Assembly: GCF_000718005.1 (NCBI RefSeq)
Contig: NZ_JODV01000004.1
DNA from: Actinoalloteichus_B caeruleus
GTDB taxonomy: Bacteria; Actinomycetota; Actinomycetes; Mycobacteriales; Pseudonocardiaceae
Reading direction: 5' to 3' (one strand)
DNA length: 64,000 nt
Shown here: piece after piece, positions 37,028-47,743 of the stretch
Position numbering within the stretch: the first letter of the stretch is position 1
Layout: each line of letters starts with the position of its first letter
Made by a program: the position numbers and the translations under genes
Notes under the pieces: generated by a model
Seen by the model: only the letters and a program-made list of their open reading frames with translations
The model's database searches: none
What the model was told of the DNA's origin: nothing

Positions 37028-37801
37028 GTGAGCCAGAGTCTGGCCAGGGCGCTGAGCATTCTGATCGACCTCGGCGAACGGGAGCAGTCGCTGGACGACC
37101 TCGCTGAACGGCTGGGCGTGCACAAGACGACCGTGTTGCGGCTGCTGCGGACCCTGGAGAGCGAACGCTTCGTCTTCCGCGACGACGCCCACCGGTACCA
37201 CCTCGGATCCCGGCTCTTCGCGCTGTCCAGCCTCGCCCTCGAGCAACGGGAGGTGCGGAACATCGCCTCCCCCCACCTCGCAGAGCTGAACCAGCGCACC
37301 GGGCAGACCGTGCACCTCGCCGTCTACGAGGCGGGCGAGGTCATCTACGTCGACAAGTACGACTCCCGCCACCCGGTGCGGATGTACTCGAGGATCGGCC
37401 TGCGCGCCCCCCTGAACTGCGCCGCCGTGTCCAAGGTGCTGCTCGCCGACATGCCGCCCGCGAAACGGCGCGGGGTCGTCGACGGCATCGACTTCGTCCG
37501 GTTCACCGACCAGACCATCACCGACGCCCCCACCCTGCTGGCCGAGCTCGACCGGGTCGCCAACCAGGGATACGCGGTGGACCAGGCCGAACACGAATCG
37601 TTCATCAACTGCGTCGGCGCGCCCGTACGGGACGCCAGCGGCCGGGTGGCCGCCGCGGTGTCCGTGTCCGTGCCCACCGTCGTGCTCAGCTACGAACAGG
37701 TCCTGGAACTCCTCCCGGACCTGCTGTCCACCGCCGCCGCGATCTCCCGCGACTGCGGGTACGGCGGCACCGCACCGCCGAGATCCACCTCGGCCCGTTG
37801 A
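37028..37801 (+). CDS. IclR family transcriptional regulator (KdgR-like)
   Basis: A 257-residue protein from GTG 37028 (MSQSLARALSILIDLGE). The winged HTH is at about residues 4-62 (LDDLAERLGVHKTTVLRLLR), followed by the IclR effector domain with the conserved AVYEAGEVIYVDKYDS and GLRAPLNCAAVSKVLLA. It belongs to the same operon as kdgK and ridA and probably senses KDG or a related acid, controlling both arms through the central operator. Confidence 0.92.
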   Translation: MSQSLARALSILIDLGEREQSLDDLAERLGVHKTTVLRLLRTLESERFVFRDDAHRYHLGSRLFALSSLALEQREVRNIASPHLAELNQRTGQTVHLAVYEAGEVIYVDKYDSRHPVRMYSRIGLRAPLNCAAVSKVLLADMPPAKRRGVVDGIDFVRFTDQTITDAPTLLAELDRVANQGYAVDQAEHESFINCVGAPVRDASGRVAAAVSVSVPTVVLSYEQVLELLPDLLSTAAAISRDCGYGGTAPPRSTSAR

Positions 37802-37817
37802 GAGAGGGGTCAGCTCG

Positions 37818-38231
37818 ATGGCTGCCCAGAGCAAGACCGCGATCCGCACCGACGCCGCCCCGGCCCCCGCGCACACCTTTTCCCAGGGGGTCCGCAAGGG
37901 ACCGCTGCTCCAGGTGTCCGGTCAGGGCCCGGTCGACCCGACCAGCAACGAGTACGTCTTCCAGGGTGACGTCCACGCGCAGACGATCCGCACCCTGGAG
38001 AACGTGGCGGCCATCCTCGCGGCGGGCGGCGCGAGCTTCGAGGACGTCATCATGCTGCGCGTCTACCTCACCACCCGCGACGACTTCGCCACCATGAACG
38101 AGGCGTACGGCGAGTTCGTCACCGCCCGGGTGCCCAGTGGCGTGCTGCCCGCGCGGACGACCGTGTTCACCGGCCTGCCCCGCGAGGAGATGCTCGTGGA
38201 GATCGACGCCCTCGCCGTCGTCAACGACTGA
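37818..38231 (+). CDS. RidA (YjgF/YER057c/UK114) family imine deaminase
   Basis: A 137-residue protein, 16 nt after the IclR stop. It contains the RidA family core: VSGQGPVDP, TLENVAAILAAGGASFEDVI, VYLTTRDDFATMNEAYGEF and LPARTTVFTGLP, whose Arg binds the imine substrate's carboxylate. RidA hydrolyses reactive enamine/imine intermediates released by PLP-dependent deaminases to the keto acid. Its presence supports the opposite-arm PLP enzyme acting as a dehydratase/deaminase rather than an aldolase. Confidence 0.92.
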   Translation: MAAQSKTAIRTDAAPAPAHTFSQGVRKGPLLQVSGQGPVDPTSNEYVFQGDVHAQTIRTLENVAAILAAGGASFEDVIMLRVYLTTRDDFATMNEAYGEFVTARVPSGVLPARTTVFTGLPREEMLVEIDALAVVND

Positions 38232-38657
38232 CTCCCCGCCCCACCCGGGTGTTGGCCAGTCCGCGCTCCGTTCGCGTCAGCGCGCCAGCACCCGGGCCGA
38301 GGCGCCCTCCCCCGGCATCCCCGAAGACGCCGACCGGCGGCAACCAGAAACCCGCGGTTCGACAGCACCGTCCTCACACGACACTGTCAGGAGTCGTGCT
38401 CCTCCGGTGGTGCGCACATCCAGCCGGAACTCCCCGCACTCCACACCAGTGACCAACCCCCGTGTCGTTGACCACAGCCTCGCGCTGATCGATGAAGCCA
38501 CGAGGTGGGCACGGCACGACGGGATCGCAGGACGCAGCACCTGGCTCACCCACGAACTCGACGCAACCCCCGCCCGCACTCGGCGGGACGATCGCGGCGT
38601 TCACCCCCGCCGCGGCCGCGGCCGCGTCACCCCCAACGCGGACAGCGCCGAGGCCAT
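38232..38657. other. Gap with a short protein-like remnant
   Basis: No intact gene. On the + strand the phrase HSLALIDEATRWARHDGIAG (around 38473-38532) looks protein-like but its frame soon turns into low-complexity arginine-rich sequence. Probably part of the decayed gene group that continues to 39439. Confidence 0.3.
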
Positions 38658-38978
38658 GTCCACCAAGCTGGATGCCATCGCGGACCGCGCCGAACGCAGC
38701 CTGACGCTCTTCGAGGACCTCGAGCGGGTAGCTCTGGGGTCGAGTGACGTCCGCCCCGCCAGGACGATGGAACGGCAGGACCGCGCTGCGGCCGCCGGCA
38801 CCCCCTCGCCAGGAAAAAACTCGTGCTCCACGTGCGGTCGCTTCGCGAGGTCGCCGCCGCGGTACGGGCCTGCGCGCACTCGACGGTCGGGACGGACGAG
38901 GAGAACGCCGCGGTCCCGAACCAGAAGGGAGACCAACCGGCATGGGAGCCTCCAGACGCTGCGGCCGGGTCCTGGTAG
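38658..38978 (+). pseudogene. Decayed YbaB-like gene
   Basis: ATG 38658 begins MSTKLDAIADRAERSLTLFE, resembling the N-terminal helix of actinobacterial YbaB-like proteins. The core is lost. A second frame from about 38815 reads LHVRSLREVAAAVRACAHST to a TAG at 38976-38978, resembling a C-terminal helix. At least one frameshift or deletion separates the halves. The end overlaps the following lipoprotein remnant by 37 bp. Confidence 0.45.
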
Positions 38979-39439
38979 GTCCACTGCTGGCGGCGCTCGT
39001 CACGATCAGCGGCTGCGTCCGGGAGTCGGCCGGTCACGCCACCCCCACCACCAACGGCGACCAGTCGGGGACGTCCGAAACGGACGCCTCCGCGACGGGC
39101 GGGGCGTCCACACCGAGCAGCGGAACTGGTTCCTCCTCGGCAAGCGCAACCCTGGGAGGTCTGGACCCCTGCGAACTCCTCGACGACGAGCTCACCTCGG
39201 TCGGAATCGACCCGGCGACCGGAGAACGGAACTCGATCGGCATCAACCACGCCCGCGCGTACGGGCAACTGGACCCGTCAGCCCCCCCGTGTGCTGCTTC
39301 AGCTGAACACGTTCCTCGAGGTCGACGAGCAGAACCACGGGGACGAGGAGGTGGAGGAGATCGAGGCGGACGGCGCCGCGCGCAGCGATTGAAGGACGAC
39401 ACCTTTCGCGAGATCGTCCTGAACAGCGCACTCCCCTAG
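38942..39439 (+). pseudogene. Decayed DUF3558-like lipoprotein gene
   Basis: From ATG 38942 the frame encodes a lipoprotein signal (VGPLLAALVTISGC, lipobox Cys about residue 22), a Ser/Thr/Gly-rich spacer and the DUF3558-like start LGGLDPCELLDDELTSVGID. After about residue 115 the sequence loses sense. A different frame carries LLQLNTFLEVDEQNHGDEEV, and the original frame resumes with RLKDDTFREIVLNSALP before the stop. So at least two frameshifts or deletions are present. It lies 30 bp from the CRISPR array. Confidence 0.6.
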
Positions 39440-39469
39440 GCCTCCATGATCGTGACGGACATGCTCAGT

Positions 39470-40968
39470 TCTACAGATCCTCACCGCCCCGGAGGGCCGG
39501 TGCAACGCCGAAGTCGCCCCGCATGACGAAGTGCGTGACCTCGTTGCGATCCTCACCGGCCCTGGAGGGCCGGTGCAACTGGCGGGCCAGCTCGCGGGAG
39601 TCTTCGGGCGAGGCACTGTTGCGATCCTCACCGGCCCTCCAGGGCCGGTGCAACGCTCGGCTTCCCGGCCGCGCTCCTGCTCCGCGTCGACGTTGCGATC
39701 CTCACCGGTCCCGGAGGGCCGGTGCAACTCCTCGTCCTCGACGAGGCCAGCTTCACGCTTTCGTTGCGATCCTCACCGGCCCCGGAGGGCCGGTGCAACA
39801 GTGCCGGGCGTACTCGCCCCAGCGGAGCCACCACGTTGCGATCCTCACCGGCCCCGAAGGGCCGGTGCAACGGGTTTCAGGGGCCAGAGGTCCTGGCCGG
39901 TCTTGGTGTTGCGATCCTCACCGGCCCCGGAGGGCCGGTGCAACGCCCAACGTCCCCATCGCATGGATGCCAGCGATGTACAGGTTGCGATCCTCACCGG
40001 CCCTGGAGGGCCGGTGCAACCACCCTGTACGACGACTGATCGCCGGGCGGCCCGGCGTTGCGATCCTCACCGGCCCTGGAGGGCCGGTGCAACTCCGCGA
40101 CCGCGTCACCATCGGCCGGTACGTCGACGGTTGCGATCCTCACCGGCCCTGGAGGGCCGGTGCAACGGGTCCAGCGTCGCGATCGCCAGACGGGGCGTCG
40201 GGTTGCGATCCTCACCGGCCCTGGAGGGCCGATGCAACCTGGGCGGCGGCGTCGAGTTCGTCGGCGGTTTCGTTGCGATCCTCACCGGCCCTGGAGGGCC
40301 GGTGCAACCCGACGCCTACTGGGTCGGCAACTCGGGCAATGACTTCACGTTGCGATCCTCACCGGCCCTGGAGGGCCGGTGCAACCAGGAGGAGGTTGCC
40401 GTGACGCAGCCGCTCAACGCCGAGGTTGCGATCCTCACCGGCCCTGGAGGGCCGGTGCAACCGGATGCCCGGGCACGCATCCACGCCCAGCCCGGCGTTG
40501 CGATCCTCACCGGCCCTGGAGGGCCGGTGCAACCGGTCAGGTCCGCGCGGTCGTGGTGATCGGGGTCGGGTGTTGCGATCCTCACCGGCCCTGGAGGGCC
40601 GGTGCAACCGCATATTCGCGCTTATGAACGGTTGCGAACGCGTTGCGATCCTCACCGGCCCTGGAGGGCCGGTGCAACCAGGGTTCAGCGATGTTGCTGA
40701 TCCCGCCGGCGAGGTTGCGATCCTCACCGGCCCTGGAGGGCCGGTGCAACACACGGAGTCCGCCGGGGGATTTCCCGGCGGAAACCGTTGCGATCCTCAC
40801 CGGCCCTGGAGGGCCGGTGCAACCGCGCGGGTGGGCACGACCCACGGAGACACCATGTCGTTGCGATCCTCACCGGCCCTGGAGGGCCGGTGCAACACGA
40901 CAGACCTATTCGTACGGGGCGGGTGTGATGTGTTGCGATCCTCACCGGCCCTGGAGGGCCGGTGCAAC
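39470..40968 (-). CRISPR. Orphan CRISPR array, 21 repeats of 37 nt, 20 spacers
   Basis: Repeats (37 nt, + strand GTTGCGATCC...GCCGGTGCAAC, with an internal CACCGGCCC/GGGCCGGTG palindrome) start at 39470, 39543, 39618, 39692, 39763, 39835, 39908, 39984, 40057, 40130, 40202, 40272, 40349, 40425, 40497, 40572, 40642, 40714, 40787, 40860 and 40932. Spacers are 33-40 nt and all different. The 39470 copy is degenerate at its left end, and the next several left copies carry substitutions (CCGG, CCAG, CGAA), whereas all but one (40202) of those from 39984 rightward are identical. So the left is the old, distal end, the leader is on the right, and transcription is leftward. On that strand repeats end ATCGCAAC, similar to the ATTGAAAC handle of many systems. 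No cas gene is near. Subtype cannot be fixed from the repeat alone. Confidence 0.97.
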
Positions 40969-41465
40969 GCTGCGCGAGCAGCGGGTTTCCAGTCTAGAGG
41001 CGACACCACGCCACCATGAGACAGACATATCGGACAACACGCCCGGGATTCGCTTAGGAGAGCACCGGTGTGTCGCGTGACGCTTCCGATCCGCGCTCGA
41101 GGGAGGCGGCTGATCGGATGCCGTTGCACCGAGCGCACGGCTGCGGGGACACCGCTACCGAAGGACACCGGTTGATGTTACCGCCGCCCCGGCATGGACC
41201 TCCCGAGCACAGCGCCCCGTGAGCGCCGGGGCCCCTCCTCCGCACCGTCGCCCCTGCCCCGCACCTGGTGACCACCCGGCGCGCGCAGGCCCTGGCGCAC
41301 CGCCCGGCGCGCATGCGGGGCGGGCCTGGGTGGACCTCGGCCCGGCCCACCGGAGTGGTGGACCGGGCCGACGGGCCGTGTCCCCGCGCGGGCGTTCGGG
41401 GACACGGGTGGTGTTGCGGTGCGCCGCCAGGCTGGTCACGGCGACGCACCGCAGGTCAGGGGTGG
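40969..41465. other. Probable CRISPR leader and intergenic region
   Basis: About 500 bp between the youngest repeat and the PRODH gene. The first 100 bp (to about 41060) are less GC-rich than the surroundings, as leaders usually are. No gene is recognised. Confidence 0.45.
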
Positions 41466-42395
41466 TCAGCTCTTCGTGGCGAGTGCCCGCAGGAAGAAGC
41501 CCACGTTCGCGGGCCGCTCGGCCAGCCTGCGCATGAAGTAGCCGTACCACTCGTCGCCGTAGGGCAGGTACACGCGCATGGTGTTGCCCTCCCCCGCCAG
41601 CCTGAGCTGTTCCTCGGGACGGATCCCGTAGAGCATCTGGTACTCGTAGCTGTCCCGCGCCCGGTTGTTGTCCCCGGCCAGCCTCGCTGTGATGGCGACG
41701 AGCCTGGGGTCGTGGGTCGCCACCATCGGGTAGCCCTCCCCCGACATCAGGACGTCGAGGCACCGCACGTAGGCCCGGTCCACCTCGTGCCGCGACTGGA
41801 ACGCCACCGAGGACGGCTCCTTGTAGGCGCCCTTGCACAACCGGACCCGGCTGCCGGGGCCGGCGAGGTCCCGGCAGTCGGCCTCGGTGCGCCGCAGGTA
41901 CGCCTGGAGCACCGCCCCGACCCACGGCCAGTCCGTCCGGAGTTCGCGGAGGACCTCGAGGGTGGAGTCGGTGGTGGTGTGGTCCTCCATGTCGAGGGTG
42001 ACCGTGGTCCCGGCGGCAGCGGCGGCCTCGCACACCCGGCGGGCGTTGTCGAGGGCGATCCGCTGACCGTCCGATCCCAGGAACTGGCCGACGGCGGACA
42101 GCTTGAGCGACACCTCGGCCGCCTGGGCCAGGTTCGCCGTCCGCAGCCGGTCCAGCAGTCGCACGTAGGCGTCGACCGTCGCGTCCGCCTGCTCCCGGTC
42201 CGTGGTGTCCTCGCCGAGGTGGTCGAGGGTGATGCGCAACCCGTCGTCGGCCAACGCCGTGGTGGCGGTGATGGCGTCGTCGAGGGTGTCGCCGGCGACG
42301 AAGCGCCGGACCACGTACCTGGTCGCCGGGGTCCGTTCGACGACGGTTCTGGCGAGCGGCGAGCGGCCCGCCGCGAGCAGGATGGATCGCAACAT
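41466..42395 (-). CDS. Proline dehydrogenase
   Basis: A 309-residue protein from ATG 42395 (MLRSILLAAGRSPLARTVVE), preceded by GAGGAG. It is the monofunctional PRODH barrel with the conserved segments LKLSAVGQFL, LDMEDHTTTD, VRLCKGAYKE and YEYQMLYGIRPEEQ that bind FAD and proline. It oxidises L-proline to pyrroline-5-carboxylate. It follows the P5C dehydrogenase gene by 25 nt, forming a two-gene proline catabolic operon. Confidence 0.95.
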   Translation of the reverse strand: MLRSILLAAGRSPLARTVVERTPATRYVVRRFVAGDTLDDAITATTALADDGLRITLDHLGEDTTDREQADATVDAYVRLLDRLRTANLAQAAEVSLKLSAVGQFLGSDGQRIALDNARRVCEAAAAAGTTVTLDMEDHTTTDSTLEVLRELRTDWPWVGAVLQAYLRRTEADCRDLAGPGSRVRLCKGAYKEPSSVAFQSRHEVDRAYVRCLDVLMSGEGYPMVATHDPRLVAITARLAGDNNRARDSYEYQMLYGIRPEEQLRLAGEGNTMRVYLPYGDEWYGYFMRRLAERPANVGFFLRALATKS

Positions 42396-42420
42396 GGGGT
42401 TTCTCCTCACGCGGTGATGC

Positions 42421-44046
<1,626 letters not shown>

Positions 44047-44148
44047 AGGACGGCTCCTTCCGGCGGGGGGTGGATCGATGTGACGGACCTTAGGCCCGGG
44101 GCAGCGCGGAAGGCTTGGCCGACTGGCTAGTGTTCGTGGTGGAAGTTT

Positions 44149-44160
44149 GTTCGATCGAAC
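44149..44160. promoter_or_regulatory. Perfect palindrome in the pruA/pucR divergent region
   Basis: GTTCGATCGAAC is a 12-bp perfect palindrome, just upstream of the GGAGG ribosome site of the PucR-family gene. Its position in a 130-bp divergent promoter suits binding by that regulator, but chance occurrence is possible. Confidence 0.4.
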
Positions 44161-44175
44161 GAAGGAGGTGTGACG

Positions 44176-45801
44176 GTGCGGGGTGTGTCCGCCGCCGGGG
44201 CGCCGGGGGCGTCGCTGCGGCAGCTGCTGCTGGCCTTGGACGACCCGTTGGTGGAGCTGGTGGCCGCTCCCGCTGGGTTGGACGTGGTGATCGGTGAGGT
44301 GGTGATCCTGGATCCGGAGGACGCCCCGGACACCCAGCGGGGGGATCTGATCCTGTTGATCGGGGCGCGGGACGCCTCGGCCCTGCCGGCGGTGCGGGCG
44401 GCGGCGCGACGGGGGGCGGCGGCGGTGGCGGTGAAGGTGACGTCGGCGGGGGCGTCGGACGCGTTGCGGGCGGCGGCGGTCGACGCGGGGGTGGCGTTGC
44501 TGGCCGTGCGCCCGGCTGCCCGGTGGGAGCAGGTGGAGTCCCTGGCTAGCGGGGTGGTGAGCCGGGCGCGGGTCAGCGCGGACGCCGACGAGGGCGAGGT
44601 GTTGGGTGACCTGTTCTCGACGGCGCAGACGGTCGCTCACCTGACGGGCGGCATCGTGAGCATCGAGGACACGGCGGCGCGGGTGTTGGCCTATTCGCGG
44701 TCCTCCGGTGAGGTGGACGAGTTGCGGAGGTTGTCGATCCTGGGGCGCCAGGGGCCGGAGCCGTACCTGGAGATGCTGCGCGAGTGGGGCGTGTACCAGC
44801 GGTTGCGGTCGGGGGAGGACGTGGTGCGGATCGACGAACGCCCGGACCTGGGGATTCGGCGGCGGATCGCGGTGGGGGTGCACGCGGGTGGGCGGCCGTT
44901 GGGCGCGATCTGGGTGCAGGAGGGTGACGAGCCGTTGACCGAGCACGCGGAGCGGTCCTTGTTGGGGGCGGCGCGGGTGACCGCCCTGCAGCTGGTGCGG
45001 CACCGCAACGAGCCCTCGGCCGGGTTGCGGCTGCGGGAGAACCTGCTGGCCGGGTTGTTGAACGGGCGCCTGGACCCGTCTGCTGCCGCCGGGCAGTTGG
45101 GGGTGGATTCCCGGCGTCCGGCGGCGGTGGTCGCGTTCGCCTCGCGGGTGGAGTCGCCGGGGGCGGTGGTGGACCGGCCCGAGCTGGAGTTGCGCCGGGA
45201 CCAGTTGGGGAACGTGATCTCGATGCATGCCGCCGCGTTCCGGCGTGGGGCGCTGGTCAGCCAGTTGGGTACGCGCACCTACGCGTTGCTCCCGGAGCTG
45301 AGCGGTTCCGGGGAGGCGGCGGTGGTGGGGTTGGCGCGGGAGATCATCTCGGCGTCGCGGGGTATCGGATTGGTGGTGCGGGCCGCGGTGGGGTCGGTGG
45401 TGCCGGAGTTGGGGGGTGCCGCGGACTCGCGTCGGCAGGCGGATCGGGTGTTGGACGCGATGGCCGGGGACACGGCGGCGCGGGTGGCGACGATCGCGGA
45501 CTGGCGGGCGGAGGTGCTGGTCAGCGAGACGGTGGACCTGCTGGCCGAGCACCCGGCGATTCGGGACCCGAGGGTGACGGCGCTGCGCCGGCACGACGAG
45601 AGGAACAACGGCTCGTTGGTGGGGTCGGTGGTGGCCTACCTGGAGTCGTTCGGGGATGTCCGGGCGGCGGCGCGGCGGCTGCACGTGCACCCGAACACGC
45701 TGCGGTACCGGATTCGGCGGGCGGAGGAGGTGAGCGGTCTCGACCTGGGAGACGCGCGGCAACGCCTGTTCACGGAGCTCCAGTTGCGGTTGCGCGAGTG
45801 A
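44176..45801 (+). CDS. PucR family regulator of proline utilization
   Basis: About 541 residues from GTG 44176; GTG 44170 is too close to the GGAGG site. An N-terminal PucR-like sensing domain (LLLALDDPLVELVAAPAG), a GGDEF-like/GAF-like middle, and a C-terminal PucR helix-turn-helix (SFGDVRAAARRLHVHPNTLR, YRIRRAEEVSGLDL). PucR proteins divergent from PRODH/P5C dehydrogenase genes activate them in response to proline in streptomycetes, and the arrangement here matches. Confidence 0.93.
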   Translation: MRGVSAAGAPGASLRQLLLALDDPLVELVAAPAGLDVVIGEVVILDPEDAPDTQRGDLILLIGARDASALPAVRAAARRGAAAVAVKVTSAGASDALRAAAVDAGVALLAVRPAARWEQVESLASGVVSRARVSADADEGEVLGDLFSTAQTVAHLTGGIVSIEDTAARVLAYSRSSGEVDELRRLSILGRQGPEPYLEMLREWGVYQRLRSGEDVVRIDERPDLGIRRRIAVGVHAGGRPLGAIWVQEGDEPLTEHAERSLLGAARVTALQLVRHRNEPSAGLRLRENLLAGLLNGRLDPSAAAGQLGVDSRRPAAVVAFASRVESPGAVVDRPELELRRDQLGNVISMHAAAFRRGALVSQLGTRTYALLPELSGSGEAAVVGLAREIISASRGIGLVVRAAVGSVVPELGGAADSRRQADRVLDAMAGDTAARVATIADWRAEVLVSETVDLLAEHPAIRDPRVTALRRHDERNNGSLVGSVVAYLESFGDVRAAARRLHVHPNTLRYRIRRAEEVSGLDLGDARQRLFTELQLRLRE

Positions 45802-46166
45802 GCCGGCGGTGGTTCCGGAGGGGGCATCCGGCTGTCGCGCCTCGTCCTGGTGTCGGGGCACACCCCGGCTGGCGAATGGCAGCGGATGTGGGTGGTGGCG
45901 GGGCCGGGCGGTTCGGCCGGCCAACCCGCCCGACGGCTATTCCGGCCGTTTCGAGGTGACGTGGTGGCGGGACGTCCGGGTGCTCGTCGACCAGGGGCGG
46001 TGATGGCGCGCGTCCAGCTGGTCGGAGAGGCGGTCACCGGGCGAGGACTGGTGGGGACCGGGGGACTCCCGGTCTCCGGGCGGGGGACCCAATCGCCTAC
46101 GACAGCGCTCCGCCCCGGCACCCGTTCAGGGCACCGGGGCGGGCGCGACGCGTGACGGCGAGCGGT
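45802..46166. other. Convergent intergenic region
   Basis: No gene is recognised between the PucR and thioredoxin genes apart from the terminator-like hairpin near 46111-46141. Confidence 0.4.
46111..46141 (-). terminator. Hairpin terminator of the thioredoxin gene
   Basis: CGCCCCGG (46111-46118) pairs with CCGGGGCG (46134-46141), with a 15-nt loop, about 25 bp beyond the leftward thioredoxin stop. Confidence 0.45.
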
Positions 46167-46538
46167 TCACTCGGCCTTGCTGGACTCGGCGACGGAGCGC
46201 CGCACCTCGTCCATGTCCAGTTCCCGCGCCTGCCGGATCACGTCCTCCAACGCCGCCTCCGGGAGGGCGCCGGGCTGGGAGAAGACCAGCACGTTGTCCC
46301 GGATGATGGCCAGGGTGGGGATGGAACGGATCTCGAACGCCCCGGCCAGCTCCTGCTGGGCCTCGGTGTCGACCTTGCCGAACACCAGGTCGGGGTTCTT
46401 GTCGGCGACGCGGTCGTAGACGGGCGCGAACTGGCGGCAGGGGCCGCACCAGGACGCCCAGAAGTCGACCAGAACGAAGTCGTTCTCGGACACGACCTCG
46501 TTGAAGTTCTCCTTGGTCAGTTCGACCGTGTTGCTCAT
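46167..46538 (-). CDS. Thioredoxin
   Basis: A 123-residue protein from ATG 46538 (MSNTVELTKENFNEVVSEND). The redox motif is WCGPC in DFWASWCGPCRQF, with the cis-Pro loop IRSIPTLAI. It reduces disulfides in the cytoplasm. A 15-residue charged C-terminal extension (MDEVRRSVAESSKAE) exceeds the classical 105-110 residue thioredoxin. Monocistronic; divergent from the aldo/keto reductase. Confidence 0.95.
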   Translation of the reverse strand: MSNTVELTKENFNEVVSENDFVLVDFWASWCGPCRQFAPVYDRVADKNPDLVFGKVDTEAQQELAGAFEIRSIPTLAIIRDNVLVFSQPGALPEAALEDVIRQARELDMDEVRRSVAESSKAE

Positions 46539-46912
46539 GGATTGCCTGCTTCCTGGGGTTGGGAGTGCCGGCACTGGTGACCAACACGATGCCCCGGCCG
46601 GGTATTCCTCGGCTCCTGGGAGGGGCCGTTCACCTCGGGGAACTGGGTCGAACGCTCCGGGCCACCCACCCCCCCCCGGGCCGGTCGGGCGGCGTTCTCG
46701 GCCAGGATCGGGACCGCCGCGCCGGGAGCGCCTGCCCGGCCCGGCCCCGAGCCGGTCACGGTGAGGCGGGAGGTCCGAGGTGCGTTCCCGCCCGTGCTGG
46801 GTAGCCCCACGAGAGCGGGTTCCCCTCCGGGGCGGACCCGCGCGGCCGACCGGCCACCCCAGGAACCGCGCGTCCCGCGGTTCTCCACCGAACAGGAGAG
46901 GACGTCCTCGCC
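46539..46912. other. Divergent intergenic region
   Basis: 374 bp between the thioredoxin and aldo/keto reductase genes; must hold both promoters. No gene or clear operator is seen. A run of nine C occurs near 46670. Confidence 0.35.
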
Positions 46913-47743
46913 GTGACCACCGTTCCCACGCTCACCCTGAACAACGGCGTCGCCATGCCCCAGCTCGGCTTCGGCGTGTACCAGGTTCCGGACGAGGAGG
47001 CGACCGCGACGGTGCGGGCGGCGCTGGACGCCGGGTACCGCAGCATCGACACGGCGGCGCTCTACCAGAACGAGGTCGGGACCGGCCGGGCGCTCGCCGA
47101 GTCGGGAATCCCCCGGGAGGAACTGTTCGTCACCACGAAGCTGTGGAACACCGACCAGGGTTACGACTCCACCCTGCGCGCCTTCGACGCCTCGTTGGAA
47201 CGCCTGGGCCTGGACCAGGTCGACCTGTACCTCATCCACTGGCCGGCGCCCAAGCTCGACCGGTACGTGGACACGTGGCGGGCCTTCGAGCGGATCTACT
47301 CCGAGGACCGCACCAGGGCCATCGGCGTGTCCAACTTCCAACCCGCGCACCTGGCCCGGCTGTTCGAGGCCAGCGGGATCGTGCCGGCGGTCAACCAGGT
47401 CGAACTGCACCCCCGCCTCCAGCAGTTGGCGGTTCGGGAGTTCGACGCGTCCAACGGGATCGCCACCGAGGCCTGGGGGCCGCTGGGCCAGGGCAAGGGC
47501 GGTCTGCTGGAGGATCCGACGCTGACCCAGCTCGCCGCCAAACACGGCCGCACTCCGGCCCAGATCGTGCTGCGCTGGCACATCCAGCTGGGCAACGTGG
47601 TGATCCCGAAGTCGTCGACCCCGTCTCGGATGCGGGAGAACATCGACGTGTTCGACTTCCAGCTCGACGCGGACGACATGGACTCCATCGCCGGGATGGA
47701 GACCGGCGCCCGAGGGGGTCCCGACCCGGACGTGCTGTCCTGA
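46913..47743 (+). CDS. Aldo/keto reductase
   Basis: A 276-residue protein from GTG 46913 (MTTVPTLTLNNGVAMPQLGF), with AGGAGAGG upstream. The tetrad is readable: Asp in SIDTAALYQNE, Tyr in the same segment, Lys in VTTKLWN and His in YLIHWPAP. The NADPH-site IPKSSTPSRMRENIDVFDF is typical of the AKR5/2,5-diketo-gluconate reductase-like group. It reduces a carbonyl substrate with NADPH; substrate unknown. Confidence 0.93.
   Translation: MTTVPTLTLNNGVAMPQLGFGVYQVPDEEATATVRAALDAGYRSIDTAALYQNEVGTGRALAESGIPREELFVTTKLWNTDQGYDSTLRAFDASLERLGLDQVDLYLIHWPAPKLDRYVDTWRAFERIYSEDRTRAIGVSNFQPAHLARLFEASGIVPAVNQVELHPRLQQLAVREFDASNGIATEAWGPLGQGKGGLLEDPTLTQLAAKHGRTPAQIVLRWHIQLGNVVIPKSSTPSRMRENIDVFDFQLDADDMDSIAGMETGARGGPDPDVLS

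Noticed and set aside
39523..41019. Several long open frames across the CRISPR array, with repeated peptides such as RSSPALEGRCN
   Set aside because: They are translations of the 37-nt repeat. 37-nt repeats with variable spacers explain all of the periodicity.
46660..46680. Nine-C homopolymer between thioredoxin and aldo/keto reductase as a phase-variable switch
   Set aside because: It lies in a divergent spacer in extremely GC-rich DNA with no promoter element around it, so no functional link is supported.
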